From Lachnospiraceae bacterium (lineage in GTDB: Bacteria > Bacillota > Clostridia > Lachnospirales > Lachnospiraceae): a DNA stretch of 64,000 nt. The notes below the pieces were generated by a model. That model saw nothing but the letters and a program-made list of their open reading frames with translations, did not search any database and was not told the DNA's origin. A program made the position numbers and the translations under genes. The stretch lies in the NCBI GenBank assembly GCA_022793065.1, contig JAAWCE010000046.1, forward strand, positions 94,004 to 158,003, given 5' to 3'. Positions 60,493 through 64,000 of the stretch are shown here, one piece after another (position 1 is the stretch's first letter; every line of letters starts with the position of its first letter).

Positions 60493-61618
60493 TTATATAG
60501 CGGCGCTTTCCCAACATAAGTAAAAAGGTGGAAAGAACCGCCCACAGTCCTATACACCAGAATTCATTTCCGCCAAAGGAGAGGATCAGCTCGTTTTCTA
60601 TAAACCAGCATCCGGAGGTTATCCATAGTGCGGAGGGATTCAGGCAAATCAGTATGTCCGGAAAGCTGTAAAAGTTTCCTGGTACAATCAGGAACAGAAA
60701 TAGGTAGAGCATAGCTTTCAGAAGGAATGTGAAGTAACTGTTTTGCAGAAGAAGTTGAACTGCGGCCGTAAGCAATCCAATTACGATGGACAAAAGCACC
60801 AGCATAACCAGTGTCAAAGCGAAATAACTGCCCATACTCATGCGCCGAAAAGTGATAAAAGGATAATAACCATAGGATCTTTTTTCGGCTGCAAGCGCTG
60901 TGGAAACAGGGACTTTCCACAAGCCGCGGAAAGGGACGCAATGGAAGAAGGTTCCAAAACTTACGGCAGCCAGGAGTGTTTGGAACAGGAAACCGGCGCA
61001 TATTCCGGCAAATATTTTGCGGCACATGATTGTCTTTCCGGTTCGGGTTGGAAGTACTATATCCTGGGTTTTGTGAATCCGTTCATAATCTGTTAGATAC
61101 AATACGGAAAGCATCATTAGAACGGCCATTTCCAGCATCAGCATCTTTAAGGTTTTGCTGTACAGGAAAGAGTGGATTCCCGCAGTGTTTCCAGGGTAAA
61201 AACCATAGTCTGCTTCGTCGGTGGAGCGGATTTCTTCCAGACGTTTCTGCAGCTTGTCATAATTATCTCTCAGGAAATTTTCATAAGCTGCCGTGATGGG
61301 GTAATAATTCCAATGTCTCTGTTTCTGTTCCAAGATGGCTGCCATATCCAGGTTGTCATACAGTGTCCGACTTCTTTCCACAGATTCCACATAGGATTCT
61401 GCAATTGGAGTCACGGCATTGAAATCAGGATTCGGATGATTTAAATTGATTCCATATGCAAGAATGGTATCATGGAGCTCATGATAATATTCTATCGCAT
61501 TTTTATTACCGATATATTCATAAAAAACCAGCAGGTTATATCCCAGAAATATAGCAGTCAACCCCCACATCACAGGGTGTTTTATGATTTTCAGAAATTC
61601 TTTTATGAGTATACGCAT
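60476..61618 (-). CDS. ABC-2 type permease (copy 2)
   Basis: 380 residues. One transmembrane segment at the N-terminus (VMWGLTAIFLGYNLLVFYEYI), a long extracytoplasmic helical region (~35-155), then five to six transmembrane segments (MLMLEMAVLMMLSVLYL, ICAGFLFQTLLAAVSFGTFF, ALTLVMLVLLSIVIGLLTAAV, AMLYLFLFLIVPG, GLWAVLSTFLLML). This is the layout of ABC-2 export permeases of the bacitracin/lantibiotic-resistance and DUF-type kind. Third gene of the minus-strand operon after the ATPase and another permease. Substrate unknown. Confidence 0.82.
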   Translation of the reverse strand: MRILIKEFLKIIKHPVMWGLTAIFLGYNLLVFYEYIGNKNAIEYYHELHDTILAYGINLNHPNPDFNAVTPIAESYVESVERSRTLYDNLDMAAILEQKQRHWNYYPITAAYENFLRDNYDKLQKRLEEIRSTDEADYGFYPGNTAGIHSFLYSKTLKMLMLEMAVLMMLSVLYLTDYERIHKTQDIVLPTRTGKTIMCRKIFAGICAGFLFQTLLAAVSFGTFFHCVPFRGLWKVPVSTALAAEKRSYGYYPFITFRRMSMGSYFALTLVMLVLLSIVIGLLTAAVQLLLQNSYFTFLLKAMLYLFLFLIVPGNFYSFPDILICLNPSALWITSGCWFIENELILSFGGNEFWCIGLWAVLSTFLLMLGKRRYIRRELL

Positions 61619-61713
61619 AGTTTTTTTGCCTTTCGCAATAAGTTGTGAATACAGTGTTCTGTCAGGACAGGTATAATTTAACGATCTGTCAAGTGCAAAG
61701 GTTCACAAAAAAG

Positions 61714-62904
61714 CTATAGATTGCGTCTTTTGTCTCTTTTCAGCACGGTCTTTAATAATAATCCTGTCAGGGCAAGCCATAAGAGCAAGCCCAGGGGTTC
61801 CCATAATGGAACACGTACATATTCCGTAAATGCAAATGGCGCGAAGAGTAGTTTGCGGCCCAGAAAGCAGACAATACCTCCTATGGGAATGGATATGGCG
61901 ATTCCCACAATGTAATTTCCGGAGCACCTTCCAATACAGTAGGCTAGAACCGTATTTCCCATGACAAAGAGCCACATCATGGATAGATAAATAGCCATAT
62001 AGGTTCCAAAAGTAATATCAAGCCAAAAGGTGTTAAATTCTGCCGGCCATGCGGGACAGTTCCAGTATACGGCTAAGCCCTTAGAAATATAGATTCCCAC
62101 ATAGATAAGCAGTTGAACCAGGGTGACAATTCCGCAGGAAAGCAGTTGTGCCGCGAATTGCTTTGTGAAAATGCGCCTTCCGGTATGGGTGGCGGCATAT
62201 AAGGGGATAACTTCACAGAGTCTTTCCTGAATCTGGCAGGGAACCAGCAGAATCAGGGAGCATATGATGAGAAGTATTATCATATGTCTCATGTCCGTCC
62301 ATAAAAGTGTGGATATTGTAAGGGGAAGCATGGACAAGTCTCTTTGACAAAAAAGGGGAATCACCTTTTTATAAAGAGGAGAGGCATAGCTCCAGTGTTC
62401 TTCTGCTATGGAAGCCGCTTCCGACGGTGGCACGCTGAAAAGGAAACCCATTTCATATATTTCATTTAAATCGTCAATATAGCTGAGCAGACTGAGACAT
62501 CTTTGCGCGGGGCCTTCCTGGGTGTAAAGCGACATAACATGGGTAGCCAGTGTGGACGTTTCAGATGCCAGAAACAGCGCATGATAGGCTTCCTTCCATT
62601 TATCATATGTATCGATTCCGGCTTCCGCCAGTGCCGGATGAGAGGACAGGATTTCGTTTATTTCCGCCAGAAGCGTCCGGCGCTTTTCTTCCAAAAGGTA
62701 CCATTGGTCCCTGGAAAGAGAAGGGCCCACATCCCTTACCAATTCAGGGACATAGCTTGTTTCCGTCATGCCTCCCAATGTAGGGATATGAGGGTAAGTA
62801 TCCAGGTGTATAAACAGTAGATAATACATGACGGTAAATATGACAATAACGGATATCCGTCGCAGATCTAAGATTTTCAGACATTCTTTTCCAATGATTC
62901 TCAT
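61714..62904 (-). CDS. ABC-2 type permease (copy 1)
   Basis: 396 residues from ATG 62904 (AAAGGA upstream on the minus strand; a longer reading to 62949 is rejected). Similar layout to its partner: a leading transmembrane segment (ISVIVIFTVMYYLLFI), a large helical extracytoplasmic loop, then a membrane domain (MIILLIICSLILLVPC, LLSCGIVTLVQLLIYVGIYI, LSMMWLFVMGNTVLAYCIG, GIAISIPIGGIVCFLG, LGLLLWLALTGLLL). Two non-identical permeases and one ATPase suggest a heteromeric exporter. The EL-rich loop (WYLLEEKRRTLLAEINEILSS) is shared in style with the other permease. Confidence 0.82.
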   Translation of the reverse strand: MRIIGKECLKILDLRRISVIVIFTVMYYLLFIHLDTYPHIPTLGGMTETSYVPELVRDVGPSLSRDQWYLLEEKRRTLLAEINEILSSHPALAEAGIDTYDKWKEAYHALFLASETSTLATHVMSLYTQEGPAQRCLSLLSYIDDLNEIYEMGFLFSVPPSEAASIAEEHWSYASPLYKKVIPLFCQRDLSMLPLTISTLLWTDMRHMIILLIICSLILLVPCQIQERLCEVIPLYAATHTGRRIFTKQFAAQLLSCGIVTLVQLLIYVGIYISKGLAVYWNCPAWPAEFNTFWLDITFGTYMAIYLSMMWLFVMGNTVLAYCIGRCSGNYIVGIAISIPIGGIVCFLGRKLLFAPFAFTEYVRVPLWEPLGLLLWLALTGLLLKTVLKRDKRRNL

Positions 62905-62964
62905 GTTGATCCTTTCTGCCCATAGTGACAATGCAATGGGCGTTTCCATTGATTTTAGTATTGT

Positions 62965-63846
62965 TCATGTCTGGTATGTGACCAGAAAGAAATCTTCTAA
63001 GTTTGGGCTGCATGGAACTGGCGGGGCAAGCGGAAATGCAAAGGCATGTTCCTTTGCAGTATCTTTCATATAATATCGCACCTGCATAATTTCCTGTTCC
63101 TGTCTGGCTGATAAAACCAGATGGGTTTGGCTGAAACTTTCATAGGCTTGCTGGGGTATGGGACATTCATAAATTTTTCCATCCAATTCCCGGCAAATAT
63201 TGGATACGGTGTCCATTTTGTGCAAATGTTTGTCTTTCAGCATCATAACCTGATTGGCAATGGATTCAATGTCGGACACAATATGGGTGGATAATATCAC
63301 AATCCGATCTTTGGAAAGAGAGGAAATGATATTGCGAAAACGCGCCCGTTCTTTGGGATCTAAACCGGCTGTGGGTTCGTCCAATATGAGGATTTTGGGA
63401 TCGTTCAGCATTGCCTGGGCAATTCCCACTCGTTGAAGCATACCTCCTGAGAATTTACGCATTTTTTTATTTGCTACATCCGAAAGTCCCACCATATCTA
63501 AAAGAGATAAAATTTTTTCTTTTAACTCTTTTCTGGGAATGCCTTTTAGGGCGCCAAGGTAGTCGAGGTATTGCAGAGGTGAATTATTTTTGTAATATCC
63601 GAACCTTTGAGGTAAGTAGCCTAACAAATCCCGGTATTGTGCCCCCATTTGTCCGATTTCTACTCCGTTATAGAGTATTTCTCCTTCTGTGGGAAACAGA
63701 AGGGTAGTAATCATTTTAATTATGGTAGTTTTGCCGGCGCCGTTTGGAGCTAACATTCCATATAATCCGTTTTCCATTTGAAGATTTATATCTTCTATGG
63801 CTCGAAAGTTACCATAATCTTTGCTTACATGTGTTAATACAAGCAT
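62965..63846 (-). CDS. ABC transporter ATP-binding protein
   Basis: 293 residues from ATG 63846 (AGGAGG 7 bases upstream on the minus strand; a longer reading to 63945 is rejected). Motifs: GMLAPNGAGKTTIIKMI (Walker A), LGYLPQRFGYYKNNS (Q loop), KKMRKFSGGMLQRVGIAQAML (signature), ILILDEPTAGLDPKER (Walker B) and ILSTHIVSDIE (H loop). The C-terminal ~80 residues are an extension (YECPIPQQAYESF...) seen in export ATPases of the CcmA/BcrA kind. First gene of a three-gene minus-strand operon; both permeases lie downstream. Confidence 0.92.
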   Translation of the reverse strand: MLVLTHVSKDYGNFRAIEDINLQMENGLYGMLAPNGAGKTTIIKMITTLLFPTEGEILYNGVEIGQMGAQYRDLLGYLPQRFGYYKNNSPLQYLDYLGALKGIPRKELKEKILSLLDMVGLSDVANKKMRKFSGGMLQRVGIAQAMLNDPKILILDEPTAGLDPKERARFRNIISSLSKDRIVILSTHIVSDIESIANQVMMLKDKHLHKMDTVSNICRELDGKIYECPIPQQAYESFSQTHLVLSARQEQEIMQVRYYMKDTAKEHAFAFPLAPPVPCSPNLEDFFLVTYQT

Positions 63847-63902
63847 TTGATATCCTCCTATTATAAGTCGCTGCGCGACGGCACTAAAGTGTGAGTTTTT
63901 TC

Positions 63903-63965
63903 GGCGCACACAGGAGAGACAAATTTCATTCGTAAATAAACTCATGAAATTAGCTCTCGTGCGCC
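63903..63965. promoter_or_regulatory. Large structured hairpin upstream of the ABC operon
   Basis: Three stacked stems: GGCGCAC/GTGCGCC (63903-63909 and 63959-63965), GAGAG/CTCTC (63914-63918, 63954-63958) and AATTTCAT/ATGAAATT (63922-63929, 63944-63951), loop of 14 bases. It begins 57 bases upstream of the ATPase gene's start on the minus strand and could be a leader structure or a terminator of an upstream gene beyond the window. Confidence 0.5.
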
Positions 63966-64000
63966 TTCACAACCTCACCTGTCCAGCTAAACATTTTTAG

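Overview
The window looks like chromosomal DNA of an anaerobic, low-to-mid GC Bacillota, most likely Lachnospiraceae or another Clostridia. The reasons are gene content: a multidomain [FeFe] hydrogenase with a flavoprotein partner, a firmicute class III fructose-1,6-bisphosphatase, YerC/YecD and DUF1836 regulators, a lysine riboswitch ahead of dapAB, Shine-Dalgarno sites of the GGAGG type, and several TTG/GTG starts. No rRNA or tRNA gene and no CRISPR array was recognised.

Region 1 (1-20.7 kb, all + strand) is a surface-glycan or protein-glycosylation cluster. It encodes a sugar-ketoisomerase-like cupin, five or six glycosyltransferase domains, three methyltransferase domains, two HAD-type proteins, a TagD-like cytidylyltransferase and a LicD-like phosphotransferase. 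Its most striking trait is one small Rossmann-like module (G-x-G near its start, a D-N-type acidic strand end in the middle) that recurs about twelve times in eleven different proteins, at N-termini, C-termini, internally, or tethered to the membrane.

Region 2 (20.7-34.4 kb) is housekeeping: an XRE regulator, typA, a tandem OB-fold SSB-like protein, a corrinoid adenosyltransferase, a lysine riboswitch followed by dapA-dapB-fbp, a low-complexity lipoprotein, a eukaryotic-type HisA, an apparently inactive M23-fold protein next to a bactofilin, yerC and a DUF1836 gene.

Region 3 (34.4-38.4 kb) is a substrate-binding-protein gene split by a 2.9-kb element with a serine recombinase. The ends share a 5-base GTAGA and carry 15-base inverted arms, so attL, attR, attP and attB can all be read from the sequence, and precise excision would restore one 338-residue frame.

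Region 4 (38.4-54.8 kb) carries a Uma2-like gene, a BFD-like Fe-S protein, an SPFH/zinc-ribbon protein, a PcrA-type helicase, rlmD, a response-regulator/RelA-SpoT fusion, the MoxR-DUF58-transglutaminase trio, and an apparent GT8-GT8-PlsC-PlsC envelope operon. Region 5 (54.9-64 kb) holds a chemoreceptor, the two-gene hydrogenase unit and, on the opposite strand, a three-gene ABC exporter.

Several genes contain in-frame short tandem repeats (the acyltransferase N-terminus, the hydrogenase, the rlmD insert, the lipoprotein), suggesting a genome prone to repeat expansion.
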